Notes: a model not told the origin generated them from the letters alone. A stretch of 64,000 bases of DNA from UBA5603 sp964501315 (GCA_964501315.1 CAZCSO010000002.1:90954-154953); one strand, 5' to 3'; positions 33,126 through 43,283 are shown, counted from the first letter of the stretch. A program made the numbers and translations.

Positions 33126-35030
33126 ATGATTAAAGTCGAATTTATGGATGGATCGTTCAAATCGTATCCAGATGGAATAACCCCATATGAAATCAGCGAA
33201 TCGATTTCATCCAGTTTAAAGAAATCAAGCGTAGCGGCTAAGTTTAATGGTCAAGTCGTTGATTTGAACCGGCCGCTATCGTCCGACGGATCCATCGTAT
33301 TTTTGAAAGACAGCGATCCTGAATCGCTCGATGTGCTGCGCCACAGTTCTGCACATTTATTGGCAGAAGCCGTCAAAACGATGTACCCGCAAGCGAAATT
33401 CGGTGTGGGACCTGCCATCGAAGAAGGATTCTATTATGACATTGATTTAGGAGAAACGGTTTTGACCGAAGCCGATTTACCTCTGATTGAAAAAACAATG
33501 GCAAAACTTGTTCAAAAAAATAGCCCCATTGAACGCGAAGAGGTGTCAAGAACTCAAGCGTTGGAACTGTTCAAGGATGATCCTTATAAAGTTGAATTGA
33601 TTTCGGCATTACCCGAAGATGAAGTGATTTCCATTTATCGGCAAGGTGTATTTTTTGATCTCTGTCGTGGACCGCATTTGCCTTCAACGAAGTGGATTAA
33701 GTATGTGAAGTTGCTTTCTTTAGCGGGAGCTTATTGGCGTGGCGATTCGAAAAACAAGCAATTGACGCGTGTATACGGAACCAGTTTCTTCTCCGAACAA
33801 GACTTGAAAGATTATCTCTATCAAATCGAAGAACGGAAAAAAAGAGATCATCGCAAATTGGGGAAAGAACTCGATTTGTTCATGCTGAGCGAATACGGAC
33901 CCGGTTTTCCATTTTGGTTGCCCAATGGCATGATTTTACGTCGTGAATTGGAGAGTTTCTGGTACAAAGTACACCTCAAAGAAGGCTACAAACTCATTCA
34001 AACGCCCATAATGCTTAACAAAGACTTATGGGTTGTGTCCGGTCATTGGATGAATTATCGTGAGAACATGTATACGTCTGAAATCGACGATATGGAGTTT
34101 GCCATTAAGCCGATGAACTGCCCCGGAGGAATGCTCGTCTATAAGCGTGACATTCACTCCTACAAAGACTTTCCCTTAAAAGTCGGAGAATTAGGGTTGG
34201 TTCATCGACATGAAGCCAGCGGAGCCTTAAACGGGTTGTTCCGAGTTCGCAATTTTACTCAGGATGATGCCCATATCTTCATGACGGAAGACATGATAGT
34301 TCAAGAAATAAAAGAATTGGTTCGTTTATTCGATTATATGTATTCAGTCTTTAATTTGTCGTATCATATCGAATTATCAACCCGTCCTTTAGAAAAATAC
34401 ATCGGCGAGATCGAAACGTGGGATCGCGCTGAAAAAGCGTTGGCTGAAGCGTTGGATTCGATTGGCAAACCATACAAAATCAATCCTGGCGATGGCGCAT
34501 TTTATGGTCCGAAACTTGATTTCAAACTTCGCGATTCCATGAATCGAATTTGGCAGTGCGGAACCATTCAACTCGACATGAACTTACCCGAACGTTTTGA
34601 TTTGACCTACATTGATCACAACGGCGAAAAGAAACGTCCGGTCATGTTACACCGCGCATTATTCGGTTCCATCGAACGGTTTATCGGTATCTTGATTGAA
34701 CATTACGCCGGCGCGTTTCCAACGTGGTTATCGCCCGTACAAATCAAGATTATTCCCGTCAATAACGAATTCCATCAAGCCTATGCTCAAACGCTTCAAA
34801 ATCGGTTTATCGACTTAGATTTACGAAGCGAGCTCGATTTGCGTGATGAAAAGCTTGGTTATAAGATTCGCGAGGCTCAAACCAAGAAAATACCTTATCA
34901 AATTGTTTTGGGCGATAAGGAAGTTGCGGAAAATTTGATTACGTACCGCCGTTATGGTTCTGCCGATCAAGTGACGGTTTCCATCGACGAATTTGTTGAT
35001 ATGATTAAGACCGAAATTGAAAAGAAATAA
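33126..35030 (+). CDS. thrS: Threonyl-tRNA synthetase
   Basis: 634 residues with the full domain set: TGS (1-60, IKVEFMDGSFKSYPDGITP), N2 editing domain with HSSAHLLAEAVK and DLCRGPHLPSTKWIK, and a class II catalytic core with MNCPGGMLVYK, RVRNFTQDDAHIF and HRALFGSIERFIGILIE. The C-terminal anticodon domain starts at WLSPVQIKIIPV. The editing domain removes mischarged serine. ATG 33126 follows TAGGAGGAAACAA; an in-frame TTG at 33090 lies within the leader terminator and is excluded. Confidence 0.97.
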   Translation: MIKVEFMDGSFKSYPDGITPYEISESISSSLKKSSVAAKFNGQVVDLNRPLSSDGSIVFLKDSDPESLDVLRHSSAHLLAEAVKTMYPQAKFGVGPAIEEGFYYDIDLGETVLTEADLPLIEKTMAKLVQKNSPIEREEVSRTQALELFKDDPYKVELISALPEDEVISIYRQGVFFDLCRGPHLPSTKWIKYVKLLSLAGAYWRGDSKNKQLTRVYGTSFFSEQDLKDYLYQIEERKKRDHRKLGKELDLFMLSEYGPGFPFWLPNGMILRRELESFWYKVHLKEGYKLIQTPIMLNKDLWVVSGHWMNYRENMYTSEIDDMEFAIKPMNCPGGMLVYKRDIHSYKDFPLKVGELGLVHRHEASGALNGLFRVRNFTQDDAHIFMTEDMIVQEIKELVRLFDYMYSVFNLSYHIELSTRPLEKYIGEIETWDRAEKALAEALDSIGKPYKINPGDGAFYGPKLDFKLRDSMNRIWQCGTIQLDMNLPERFDLTYIDHNGEKKRPVMLHRALFGSIERFIGILIEHYAGAFPTWLSPVQIKIIPVNNEFHQAYAQTLQNRFIDLDLRSELDLRDEKLGYKIREAQTKKIPYQIVLGDKEVAENLITYRRYGSADQVTVSIDEFVDMIKTEIEKK

Positions 35031-35042
35031 GCCCATCTATGA

Positions 35043-35070
35043 AAAAGCGCACCGAAACCGGTGCGCTTTT
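35043..35070. terminator. Bidirectional terminator between thrS and rqcH
   Basis: AAAAGCGCACC - GAAACC - GGTGCGCTTTT, an 11-bp stem with A/T ends on both sides, between the two convergent genes. Confidence 0.85.
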
Positions 35071-36734
35071 CAATCGCGTTTTTTTAGTATTTTACGAGTA
35101 ATATCATCATCGGGATCAATGTAGATGGTTTTTTGATGAGTATAGGTGACAAACGATCCCTTCATTCCAGGTACTTTTTTAACGTATCGGATCAAGGTAT
35201 AATCTACCGGAACGCTCGACGAGTGTCTTGCGGATGAGAAGTAAGAAGCCAACTGTGCGGCTGACCGAATATCCTCTTCGGTCAAAGCGTCTATCTTGCG
35301 GACCAATACATGACTTCCGGGTTGATTTTTGACATGAAACCATGTCTCATTATGTTTAGCTAGTTGATGCGTAATGTACTCATTTTGAAGGTTATTTTTT
35401 CCGACGAGAATTTCGGTTTTATCGGACGTATAGTAGGTGTCGTATTGAGGACGATTCATTTTTGTTTTCGTCGGTTTTTCATGAAGGTAATGATTTTGTT
35501 TCAATTCTTCAATCATTTCGAGCAAATCATTGAGCGAAGCCATTTCGATTTGTTGAAGAAGCGTTTCAAAATAATCGATTTCGTTTTTCGTTCGCTCGAT
35601 TTGAAGTGTAAGATGCGATATGGAAGCTTTAATTTTTTTGTATCGCTTATAGTAGGCTTGTGCGTTTTCAATGGGAGTAGCCAAACGGTCCAATTGAATG
35701 GAAATCGTTTGATTGACTTCATAACTGTAGGCTTCAAAGTCCGATATCCCTTTTGTCAATTCTGATTGGTGTTCGACAATTAAATCGCCTTTCATTCGAA
35801 GTATTTCCGAGTTGGCCGCTGATTGGCGTTCTTGTGTCAATTTTTCGAGTTTCGAGGAATTCTTATCTAACTCACGTTTAATTAATTGGTATATATTTTT
35901 CGATAACTGTTTGGTTCGATCCAGCACTCCGGTTTCATAGAAATATTCATCAAGAAGTTCAGAAAGCGATTCGTACGTTTTTACGGGCGTATCAAAAACG
36001 TTGAACCAGTAAAATTGCTTTTTATCCGACAGGTTAACACACGGATTAACGGGTTGATTTAAGGCTTTTTGGTACAAATCAATCATCGGTATTTCTTGAT
36101 TAAATGCCTGATTAAACAAATACGATGTCAATCGTTGAGAAATGCCGCGAATACGATCCACCATCACCCGTGGAGAAAGATCTGGTGTGGTCTCAAAAAA
36201 AGATTGAATTGCGTTATAATCAGTGGGTATCAGTTTCTGATCTTGAGGATATTCATAGGTGAATCCTTTTAAAAACGTTCGTTGTTGTCCGTCAAAAGGA
36301 CTGACGTGTTTGTATGCATCAATAATCAAATTATCCTCGTCCGTAATCGCCATGTTGGCATGTTTTCCCATCAACTCAATAAAGATGTTGTAGGTCTTTT
36401 TTTCACCAAAATCGTTTGCATTTTGAACGACGATTTTGATGATTCGGTCGTATTCGACCGTGTCAATTTTTCGAATGATTCCATTTTCGAGATACTTACG
36501 AAGCAGCATACAAAAACCACTGGGTGTTTGTGGTTTATCATAGGTATAATGCGTCAAATGAAGTCGCGCAAGTTGTGGTGATAAGGATAGATACAACGAT
36601 TCATTTTTTTGAGCTCGTACAAGCAACAAAAAATCGCTTTTTGACAGCTGATAAATTTTATTGATACGTCCGTTCGTTAATGTTGTATTTAATTCAGTAG
36701 CCAGTTTATCAATAAAACGTCCATCCATGCTCAT
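35070..36734 (-). CDS. rqcH: Ribosome-associated quality control protein RqcH (NFACT family)
   Basis: 554 residues, the bacterial Rqc2/NEMF homologue once annotated as fibronectin-binding protein. NFACT-N starts with MSMDGRFIDKLATELN. A central helix-hairpin-helix and a long coiled coil (about residues 265-415) follow, then NFACT-R with EILVGKNNLQNEYITHQLAKHN and TWFHVKNQPGSHVLVR. RqcH binds 50S-peptidyl-tRNA complexes and adds alanine tails that mark stalled peptides. ATG 36734 is chosen; upstream in-frame codons lie in the promoter region, where the minus strand has TATAAT at 36751-36756. The RBS is weak (GGTGATT). Confidence 0.93.
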   Translation of the reverse strand: MSMDGRFIDKLATELNTTLTNGRINKIYQLSKSDFLLLVRAQKNESLYLSLSPQLARLHLTHYTYDKPQTPSGFCMLLRKYLENGIIRKIDTVEYDRIIKIVVQNANDFGEKKTYNIFIELMGKHANMAITDEDNLIIDAYKHVSPFDGQQRTFLKGFTYEYPQDQKLIPTDYNAIQSFFETTPDLSPRVMVDRIRGISQRLTSYLFNQAFNQEIPMIDLYQKALNQPVNPCVNLSDKKQFYWFNVFDTPVKTYESLSELLDEYFYETGVLDRTKQLSKNIYQLIKRELDKNSSKLEKLTQERQSAANSEILRMKGDLIVEHQSELTKGISDFEAYSYEVNQTISIQLDRLATPIENAQAYYKRYKKIKASISHLTLQIERTKNEIDYFETLLQQIEMASLNDLLEMIEELKQNHYLHEKPTKTKMNRPQYDTYYTSDKTEILVGKNNLQNEYITHQLAKHNETWFHVKNQPGSHVLVRKIDALTEEDIRSAAQLASYFSSARHSSSVPVDYTLIRYVKKVPGMKGSFVTYTHQKTIYIDPDDDITRKILKKRD

Positions 36735-36843
36735 AAGAATCACCAGTGCTATTATATCACAGTTACCGTTAAAAAATAATTTACTATTATTCGAAAATGT
36801 GTTACTATATAACATAATATTGAAAATTTATAGGGGGGCCCAT

Positions 36844-37467
36844 ATGAAGCTGAATGAACGCGGCTTATTAGTTGTGATTAGTGGTCCATCAGGTGTCGGC
36901 AAGGGAACAATCCGTAAAGCTTTGTTTGATATGCCCGATAATAATTTCTGTTATTCGGTTTCTATGACGACGCGAAAACCGCGCGAAGGCGAACGAAACG
37001 GTGTCGATTATTTCTTTGTAAGCAGAGAAGAGTTCGAATCTCATATTCAAAACGACGAGATGCTGGAATACGCTGAATTTGTCGGAGAGTATTACGGTAC
37101 ACCACGCGCTTATATTGATTCAAATTTGGCCCTTGGAAAAGAAGTCATCATGGAAATCGAAGTCCAAGGTGCGCTTCAAGTTCGTGAAAAAATGCCGGAA
37201 GCGGTGTTCGTATTTATCGTTCCGCCTTCTAAGAAGGCGTTGATTGAACGCTTGCAAATGCGAGGAACCGAGAATCAAAGCAGTATGCAAAAACGACTTG
37301 ATAAAGCCGAACGCGAGTATCATTTAGCTTATAAATACGACTACATCGTCGTTAACGACGACGTCTTCAATGCGGCCGACCGTATTTATGCAATCATTCG
37401 TGCTGAACACGCGAAAACCGAACGTTCAATTCATAAGTATTATAAACTCTTGGAGGGAAAAGAATAA
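36844..37467 (+). CDS. gmk: Guanylate kinase
   Basis: A 207-residue GMP kinase. The P-loop is LLVVISGPSGVGKGTIRKAL, and GMP-binding residues lie in SVSMTTRKPREGERNGVDYFF and EYAEFVGEYYGTP. ATG 36844 follows a very G-rich RBS (AGGGGGGCCC). The reading frame is open upstream but that stretch lies opposite the rqcH start and has no RBS. It is directly joined to rpoZ, as in Bacillus. Confidence 0.97.
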   Translation: MKLNERGLLVVISGPSGVGKGTIRKALFDMPDNNFCYSVSMTTRKPREGERNGVDYFFVSREEFESHIQNDEMLEYAEFVGEYYGTPRAYIDSNLALGKEVIMEIEVQGALQVREKMPEAVFVFIVPPSKKALIERLQMRGTENQSSMQKRLDKAEREYHLAYKYDYIVVNDDVFNAADRIYAIIRAEHAKTERSIHKYYKLLEGKE

Positions 37468-37677
37468 ATGGCAAAAAATAACGATGGATTACGGTATCCA
37501 TCCATTGATAACTTACTAGAAGTCATCGATTCTAAATATAAATTAGCCTATATATCCGCAAAACGCGCTAAAATTATCAAACAAGACGGGTTTTCATCCG
37601 TTGATAACAGATGCGTTAAACCGGTAGGCCAAGCTTTAGAAGAAATTCTAGAAGGAAAAGTAAAAGCCGAATTTTAA
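37468..37677 (+). CDS. rpoZ: RNA polymerase omega subunit
   Basis: A 69-residue omega subunit with LRYPSIDNLLEVIDSKYKLA and the conserved KPVGQALEEILEGKV end. It starts immediately after the gmk stop codon. The stop codon is inside the terminator hairpin. Confidence 0.93.
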   Translation: MAKNNDGLRYPSIDNLLEVIDSKYKLAYISAKRAKIIKQDGFSSVDNRCVKPVGQALEEILEGKVKAEF

Positions 37678-37703
37678 ACAGTCGATTGACTGTTTATTTT
37701 TTT
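37675..37703 (+). terminator. Terminator of gmk-rpoZ
   Basis: TAAACAGTC - GATT - GACTGTTTA followed by seven T, starting at the rpoZ stop codon. Confidence 0.88.
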
Positions 37704-37709
37704 AAACTG

Positions 37710-37738
37710 TTTTTATCTACTGATAAATATGCTATAAT
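37710..37738 (+). promoter_or_regulatory. Promoter of polC
   Basis: Consensus TATAAT at 37733-37738 with a poor -35 (TTTTTA, 37710-37715) at 17 nt. Its position sets the transcription start near 37745 and rules out the in-frame ATG at 37742 as the initiator. Confidence 0.65.
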
Positions 37739-37765
37739 ACGATGAGAAAAGAGGAAGTGAAAACC

Positions 37766-40700
37766 GTGGATGATGGAATCAATAAATTACTGAAACTTCT
37801 ACAAATTGAGGATGAGGCCATAGCTGAGTATGCGCGTTTGGATTCGCTTGAAGTGGACCCAATTACCAATGACTGGCACTTTTTTTTGTCATTTGACAAG
37901 CCCATTCCAATTCTTAAATATCGCTATTTTATGACCAAATTAGCCAATCTATCGAATCAGATAGAAGGTTTAAAATCAATCGACTATCAGGTGACGATGG
38001 ATAATTATTCCGCTGAAGATGTTGCCGATTACTACGATTATGTTTTGGATGTATTAATTGAGGATGATAAACGCTTACTACCGCTTAAGGAATACATAAG
38101 TGATTTTACACAAACGAGCATTACCATTCAAGTCCCTCAGGGAGCTATTTCAGCGCAAATTTACCGAACTCAAATTGAAGCCGAAATGAGGAAAAACGGA
38201 TTTGACGTAGTCGTCGAAATTACCATCAATCAAGAAATGAAATCCATCGATCAAGAAATCGAGAAGACTCAAATTAAATTTGTTCGGCAAACCGAAACCT
38301 TTGTTTCGATTGCTTCGCCGACTAAATACATTCTTTTAAATCCCGATAAACCCGTTGGCCATGATTTTATGGCCATTCGAGACCTTCCGTTTGATGAAAT
38401 TGAGCTTGAAGAATACAAAAACAAATATTCAAAGCCGTTTTTTACCATACGCGGGATTGTAAGTTCCATTGAGATTCGACAAAACCGAAGCGGTGGACAA
38501 GCCAACATCATTATCAACGATGGATCCGATTCGGTTCTGATTAAGAAACGAATCGGTGCAGAAGACGTTCAGTTCGTTAACGACATCAAAGAAGGTATGG
38601 AATTGCACGTTTCTGGATTCGGTGAATTTGACCGTTTCTACGGAGAGTTTGCCTTAACCGTCACCAACATAGAGCGATCTGCCGATATCGTATCAAAATC
38701 ATTGAGAAAAGACGAAGCCAAACAAAAGAGAGTTGAACTTCATCTTCATACGAAAATGTCGCCATTAGATGGGGTCAATACCATTCAGGATTACGTCTAT
38801 CGTGCAAAAGAGTGGGGACATCCCGCAATTGCCGTGACCGATCATGCGTCAGTTCAATCGTATCCCGATTTGTATAAGTTAACGAAAGAAACGGGTGTAA
38901 AAGCACTCTATGGATTGGAATTGGTTTACGCCGATGACGAAGCCATTCGCATCACCGATGGCAAATCGGATCAAATGCTTTCCGATGCGACTTACGTCGT
39001 ATTTGATATTGAAACCACAGGTCTTTCGGTTATTTACGACGCCATCATTGAAATTGCCGGAGTCAAACTTAAAAGCGGTGCCATCATCGATCGGTTCTCT
39101 TCGTTTGTGAATCCCATGAAACCATTGGGAGAGTTTACGACGAATCTGACGGGAATCACCAATTCCGATGTCGCAAACGCGCCCAAGTTAGATGCCGTGA
39201 TGCGCCAATTCTATGAATTTAGCCATGATTCGATTTTAGTTGCTCACAACGCACCCTTTGACTTGGGCCATATCTATCATGCCTATCAATCGATTGGTAT
39301 CGCTTTTGAAAAACAACCTTCCATTGATACGTTGTTACTCGCCAAAGTACTCTATCCTGACCGCTCCAGATATGGTCTCGATCAAATGGCGCGATTCTTA
39401 AAAGTTCCTCTCAATTCACATCACCGGGCGATCAACGACGCTGAGGCGACACAAGAAATATTCTTGACGATGTTGCGTGAAGTTAAGAAACAAGGCATTC
39501 ATCGTTTCCAAGATTTGAATTTGTTGTTGGACCCCGAGTTATTGTATCGCTATCCATATCCCAATCACATCAATTTGATGGTTCAAAAGCAAGAAGGGTT
39601 AAAGAACCTGTATAAAATTTTGTCGATGGCTTCAACGAAGTATTTCGATCGGGACGCCAAAGTGACAAAAACATTTCTGAATCGCCATCGCAAAGGAATT
39701 TTGGTGGGTTCGGGTTGCCGAAACTCTCACTTTTTTGAAATTGCCATGACGAAAACAAAAGAAGAATTGAAAAATGCTGCTCGCTTTTATGATTATCTCG
39801 AAGTTCAGCCCATCTCGACCTTCGGGTATTTGAAGTATCAAATGGCCAATTGGCAATCGCTGATTCAAGATGTCATTCGTCGCATTGTCGATATCGGTCA
39901 CGAGTTGAACATTCCCGTTTGTGCAACTGGGGATGTCCATCATTTGGATCCTGAAGATTTAATCCTTAGGGAAGTCATGATCAATACGCCGTTGGTCGGT
40001 GGCGGAGGCTTTCATAAGTTATTCAATGAAGTCGAAAAACCTTCACAACATTTCATGACGACGGACGAAATGCTTAAAGAATTTTCTTTCTTAGGCGAAG
40101 AAACGGCGTTTGAACTGGTTGTAACGAATCCCAATATGATTGCCGATTCAATTGACGCCATTCAAGTGTTCCCGAAAGAACTCTATGCGCCAACCGATGA
40201 GTTTTTGGCTGAGCAAGGGGTTCCATCCATCAAGGTAAAAGTTGAAAACATGGTTCGAAACCGTGCTTTGGAATTATACGGTGATCCCTTACCCTATTTG
40301 GTAAAAAAACGACTCGATCAAGAACTGGACAGCATTATTAAAAACCAATTTTCTACGATCTATTATATTTCTCATTTATTAGTTAAAAAATCATTGGACG
40401 ATGGCTACCTGGTTGGATCGCGAGGATCAGTCGGTTCTTCGTTGGTCGCTACCTTAATGGATATTACCGAAGTTAATCCCCTACCGCCACACTATGTTTG
40501 TCCTAAATGTCATTTTTCGGCATTCAAGAAAACCGACGAAGAGAAAAAATACGGCATGAATGATTTTGAAAAAGCCAATGATCGATTATTATCGCGAGTC
40601 GAAAGCGGACTCGACTTACCCAATCAAGTTTGTCCGATTTGCCAAACGACGATGAAAAAGGAAGGTCACGATATTCCATTCGAGACGTTCTTAGGCTTCA

Positions 40701-42232
40701 AAGGCGATAAAGTCCCGGATATTGATTTGAATTTCTCGGGCGATTATCAAGGCGTTGTTCATGAGTACATTCGTAAGATATTCGGTGAAAATTACGCATT
40801 TAGAGCGGGTACCATCGGTACGTGCGCATCGAAAACAGCCGTGGGCATGGTCCGCGATTTTTACCGAAAAATCAACGAAGAACGCGCAGCTTCCAATCTT
40901 CCGCCGCTCCGAGTCAGAAGAGCCGAAATGGAGCGATTGGGAAAAGGCATCGAAGGCTCAAAGCGAACCAGCGGTCAACACCCTGGAGGGATTGTTGTCG
41001 TACCAAACAATAAAGAAATTTACGATGTGACGCCCATTCAATATCCGGGTGATTCAACGGATACGTCGTGGAAAACCACCCATTTCGATTATCACTCGTT
41101 TGAATCGAACCTATTCAAATTGGATGTCTTAGGACACGATGACCCGACCATGATTCGTTATTTGATGGACTTAGTTAAAAAAGAACCGCTTGAATTCCCA
41201 TTTTCGAGCGCGAAAGACATACCGGTCGATGATAAAGAAGTTTACAAATTGTTATCAGGAACCGACGTTATTGGTCTAACAAAAGACGATCTTCGCTCAG
41301 ATGTCGCATCATTTGGCATTCCTGAATTCGGGACCAACTTCGTTAGAGGAATGTTGCGCGATTCAAAACCATCGACATTCGCTGAACTCGTTAAAATATC
41401 TGGTCTGTCTCACGGAACGGATGTTTGGAACTCCAATGCTCAAGATTTGATTTTTGGAAAACGCAAAGATTTCGGCAGAATCGATTTCAAAGATATCATC
41501 GGGTGTCGTGACGATATCATGATTGACTTAATCAGTTACGGTATGCCACCGACCAATGCCTTTGAAATCATGGAGTTTGTTCGAAAAGGAAAAGCAGCTG
41601 ACAACCCAGAAAAATGGAGCACTTACGCCGATCAAATGCGACAAGCTCATGTTCCCGATTGGTATATCTGGTCGTGTAGCAAAATCAAATACATGTTTCC
41701 AAAAGCGCATGCAACGGCGTATGTGTTGATGGCGATGAGAATCGCTTGGTTCAAACTCTATAAACCGATTTATTTCTATTCGGGATACTTCTCAAAACGA
41801 GCCGCTATTTTTGATGTCGACAGCATGTCCAGCGGTGAATTGGCCATCAAACGTAAACTAGAACAAATCGAAGCGGAAGGAAATGGCGCTTCTGAACGCG
41901 ATAAGAACCTCGTGACTGTTTTGGAAATTGCCTATGAGATGTACAAACGAGGCTTGTATTTTACCCGAGTGGACATTCATACTTCTGATGCAAAAGACTT
42001 TATCATTAGCAACGATAAAAAATCGTTGACAATGCCCTTTATCGTTGTCGATTCGTTGGGATTAAACGTTGCCAATTCGATTATTGAAGCCCGCAATGAG
42101 AAACCCTTTGTTTCAAAGGAAGACGTACGACAACGTACGAAACTATCAAAAACCTTATTTGAACGACTCGATGACTTAGGGGCTTTTGGCGACTTGGTTG
42201 AAGAAAGTCAGATGTCGTTATTCGATTTTTAA
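37766..42232 (+). CDS. polC: DNA polymerase III PolC-type alpha subunit
   Basis: 1488 residues, the Gram-positive leading-strand replicase. The order is an N-terminal domain, an OB domain (about 225-320), a PHP domain starting RVELHLHTKMSPLDGVNT (about 322) and split by the DEDD exonuclease YVVFDIETTGLSV (about 410-580, with HNAPFDLGHIYHAY). The PHP continuation includes VPVCATGDVHHLDP-like residues. A zinc-binding insert has CPKCHFSAF and CPICQTTMKK (about 911-960). The polymerase active site is DKVPDIDLNFSGDYQ (about 985), and the domain ends with a helix-hairpin-helix and a MSLFDF beta-clamp-binding tail. I select GTG 37766 behind GAGGAAGTGAAAACC because upstream starts overlap the promoter or RBS. 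It carries its own proofreading. Confidence 0.97.
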   Translation: MDDGINKLLKLLQIEDEAIAEYARLDSLEVDPITNDWHFFLSFDKPIPILKYRYFMTKLANLSNQIEGLKSIDYQVTMDNYSAEDVADYYDYVLDVLIEDDKRLLPLKEYISDFTQTSITIQVPQGAISAQIYRTQIEAEMRKNGFDVVVEITINQEMKSIDQEIEKTQIKFVRQTETFVSIASPTKYILLNPDKPVGHDFMAIRDLPFDEIELEEYKNKYSKPFFTIRGIVSSIEIRQNRSGGQANIIINDGSDSVLIKKRIGAEDVQFVNDIKEGMELHVSGFGEFDRFYGEFALTVTNIERSADIVSKSLRKDEAKQKRVELHLHTKMSPLDGVNTIQDYVYRAKEWGHPAIAVTDHASVQSYPDLYKLTKETGVKALYGLELVYADDEAIRITDGKSDQMLSDATYVVFDIETTGLSVIYDAIIEIAGVKLKSGAIIDRFSSFVNPMKPLGEFTTNLTGITNSDVANAPKLDAVMRQFYEFSHDSILVAHNAPFDLGHIYHAYQSIGIAFEKQPSIDTLLLAKVLYPDRSRYGLDQMARFLKVPLNSHHRAINDAEATQEIFLTMLREVKKQGIHRFQDLNLLLDPELLYRYPYPNHINLMVQKQEGLKNLYKILSMASTKYFDRDAKVTKTFLNRHRKGILVGSGCRNSHFFEIAMTKTKEELKNAARFYDYLEVQPISTFGYLKYQMANWQSLIQDVIRRIVDIGHELNIPVCATGDVHHLDPEDLILREVMINTPLVGGGGFHKLFNEVEKPSQHFMTTDEMLKEFSFLGEETAFELVVTNPNMIADSIDAIQVFPKELYAPTDEFLAEQGVPSIKVKVENMVRNRALELYGDPLPYLVKKRLDQELDSIIKNQFSTIYYISHLLVKKSLDDGYLVGSRGSVGSSLVATLMDITEVNPLPPHYVCPKCHFSAFKKTDEEKKYGMNDFEKANDRLLSRVESGLDLPNQVCPICQTTMKKEGHDIPFETFLGFKGDKVPDIDLNFSGDYQGVVHEYIRKIFGENYAFRAGTIGTCASKTAVGMVRDFYRKINEERAASNLPPLRVRRAEMERLGKGIEGSKRTSGQHPGGIVVVPNNKEIYDVTPIQYPGDSTDTSWKTTHFDYHSFESNLFKLDVLGHDDPTMIRYLMDLVKKEPLEFPFSSAKDIPVDDKEVYKLLSGTDVIGLTKDDLRSDVASFGIPEFGTNFVRGMLRDSKPSTFAELVKISGLSHGTDVWNSNAQDLIFGKRKDFGRIDFKDIIGCRDDIMIDLISYGMPPTNAFEIMEFVRKGKAADNPEKWSTYADQMRQAHVPDWYIWSCSKIKYMFPKAHATAYVLMAMRIAWFKLYKPIYFYSGYFSKRAAIFDVDSMSSGELAIKRKLEQIEAEGNGASERDKNLVTVLEIAYEMYKRGLYFTRVDIHTSDAKDFIISNDKKSLTMPFIVVDSLGLNVANSIIEARNEKPFVSKEDVRQRTKLSKTLFERLDDLGAFGDLVEESQMSLFDF

Positions 42233-42307
42233 TTTTTCACCACTTTGTCACACAATTATCACGTTTATGGATGATAATAAGGATGTATTGAATCAAGGAG
42301 GATGTTT

Positions 42308-43015
42308 ATGAGACTACGTTCATCAAATCCCGTATTAACTCGGTTTGACCGAATGGCGGTTGCCAGTGATCAACCCGTTACGTACGCCAATGTTGCTTCA
42401 AAAACCATTTTATTGTTGTTGGTCACCGTCTTTTCTGCTTATGTGACCATTTATCAGATTGGCTTTAACCTTGGACTGATTATCGGCGCTTCGATTCTTG
42501 CGTTTGTATCCGTTCTTATCGGTACGAGATCCGTCAGTTCGGCACGTATATTTGGGTTTATTTATGCACTTTGTGAAGGCGTTATTTTAGGAACTTTGAC
42601 CGCATTGGCCGAATTATCGTATCCGGGAATTGCGTTCACAGCGGTTTCAACGACGTTGATTGTCATGTTAATCATGATGATTCTTTATTCAACCAACATT
42701 ATTAAAGTCGATCAAAAGTTTGCTTCGTTCATGGTGGTTGCGATGATATCCATCATCATGATGTCGATATTCATGTTAATCACCGGTTTGTTGGGAAACG
42801 TCAATTCTGGATTGTATGTTGGTGTCGCCATTCTTTCGACGATTATCGCTGCACTGTACCTATTTATGGATTTTGAGCACATTAAACGGTCGGTTGAAAT
42901 GGGCATTGACAAACAATACAGTTGGAATTTGGCTTTAGGATTAATGGTTTCATTGGTATGGCTTTATGTTGAAATCTTGAGACTGTTACTCATTTTCAGC
43001 CGAAGAAACAATTAA
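42308..43015 (+). CDS. Bax inhibitor-1-like (YccA/YetJ family) membrane protein
   Basis: A 235-residue protein with seven predicted membrane helices. The N-terminal MRLRSSNPVLTRFDRM is followed by the first helix around TILLLLVTVFSAYVT. The family features include GFIYALCEGVILGTLTAL and the late ALYLFMDFEHIKRSVEMG with Asp residues of the pH-dependent calcium-leak site known in Bacillus YetJ, and WNLALGLMVSLVWLYVEILRLL. Its role is probably cation (Ca2+) leak or membrane-stress homeostasis. ATG 42308 is six bases past AAGGAGG; the ATG at 42302 abuts it. Confidence 0.85.
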   Translation: MRLRSSNPVLTRFDRMAVASDQPVTYANVASKTILLLLVTVFSAYVTIYQIGFNLGLIIGASILAFVSVLIGTRSVSSARIFGFIYALCEGVILGTLTALAELSYPGIAFTAVSTTLIVMLIMMILYSTNIIKVDQKFASFMVVAMISIIMMSIFMLITGLLGNVNSGLYVGVAILSTIIAALYLFMDFEHIKRSVEMGIDKQYSWNLALGLMVSLVWLYVEILRLLLIFSRRNN

Positions 43016-43017
43016 TC

Positions 43018-43045
43018 TTGTAATTATTTTAAAGTTTGGTATAAT
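43018..43045 (+). promoter_or_regulatory. Promoter of pheST
   Basis: TTGTAA (43018-43023), a 16-nt spacer and TATAAT (43040-43045), directly before the T-box leader. Confidence 0.7.
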
Positions 43046-43051
43046 GATGAT

Positions 43052-43266
43052 AGAATACGATGATAAAGAAGTAGTAATCGAATCAGCTTGGATTTTAAGA
43101 GAGAAACATCATGGCTGTAAGTGTTTCATCCAAACTTCGATGAATTCGTCTTTTGAGTGAGACCAATCATCTCCGTAAATCGGCGTTAACGATTCTAAGG
43201 GCTAGGAGACTAGAACAAAGGTGGTACCACGGTTATAAATCGTCCTTTTTAGGGCGATTTTTTCTT
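43052..43266 (+). ncRNA. T-box leader of pheS-pheT
   Basis: The T-box sequence AAAGGTGGTACCACGG is at 43217-43232. The terminator arms AAATCGTCCT/AGGGCGATTT lie at 43237-43246 and 43251-43260, then T residues. Stem I shows an AGTAGTA element and the pair ATCGA/TCGAT; next comes GAA and then UUC (43145-43147), the phenylalanine specifier. This is the clearest specifier of the three T-boxes here. Confidence 0.93.
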
Positions 43267-43283
43267 TTTAAGGAGGATTTTTC

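Noticed and set aside
35364..35765. 133-codon plus-strand open frame inside rqcH
   Set aside because: It is antisense to a well-supported NFACT gene, has no RBS and its translation is a low-complexity Phe/Lys-rich shadow.
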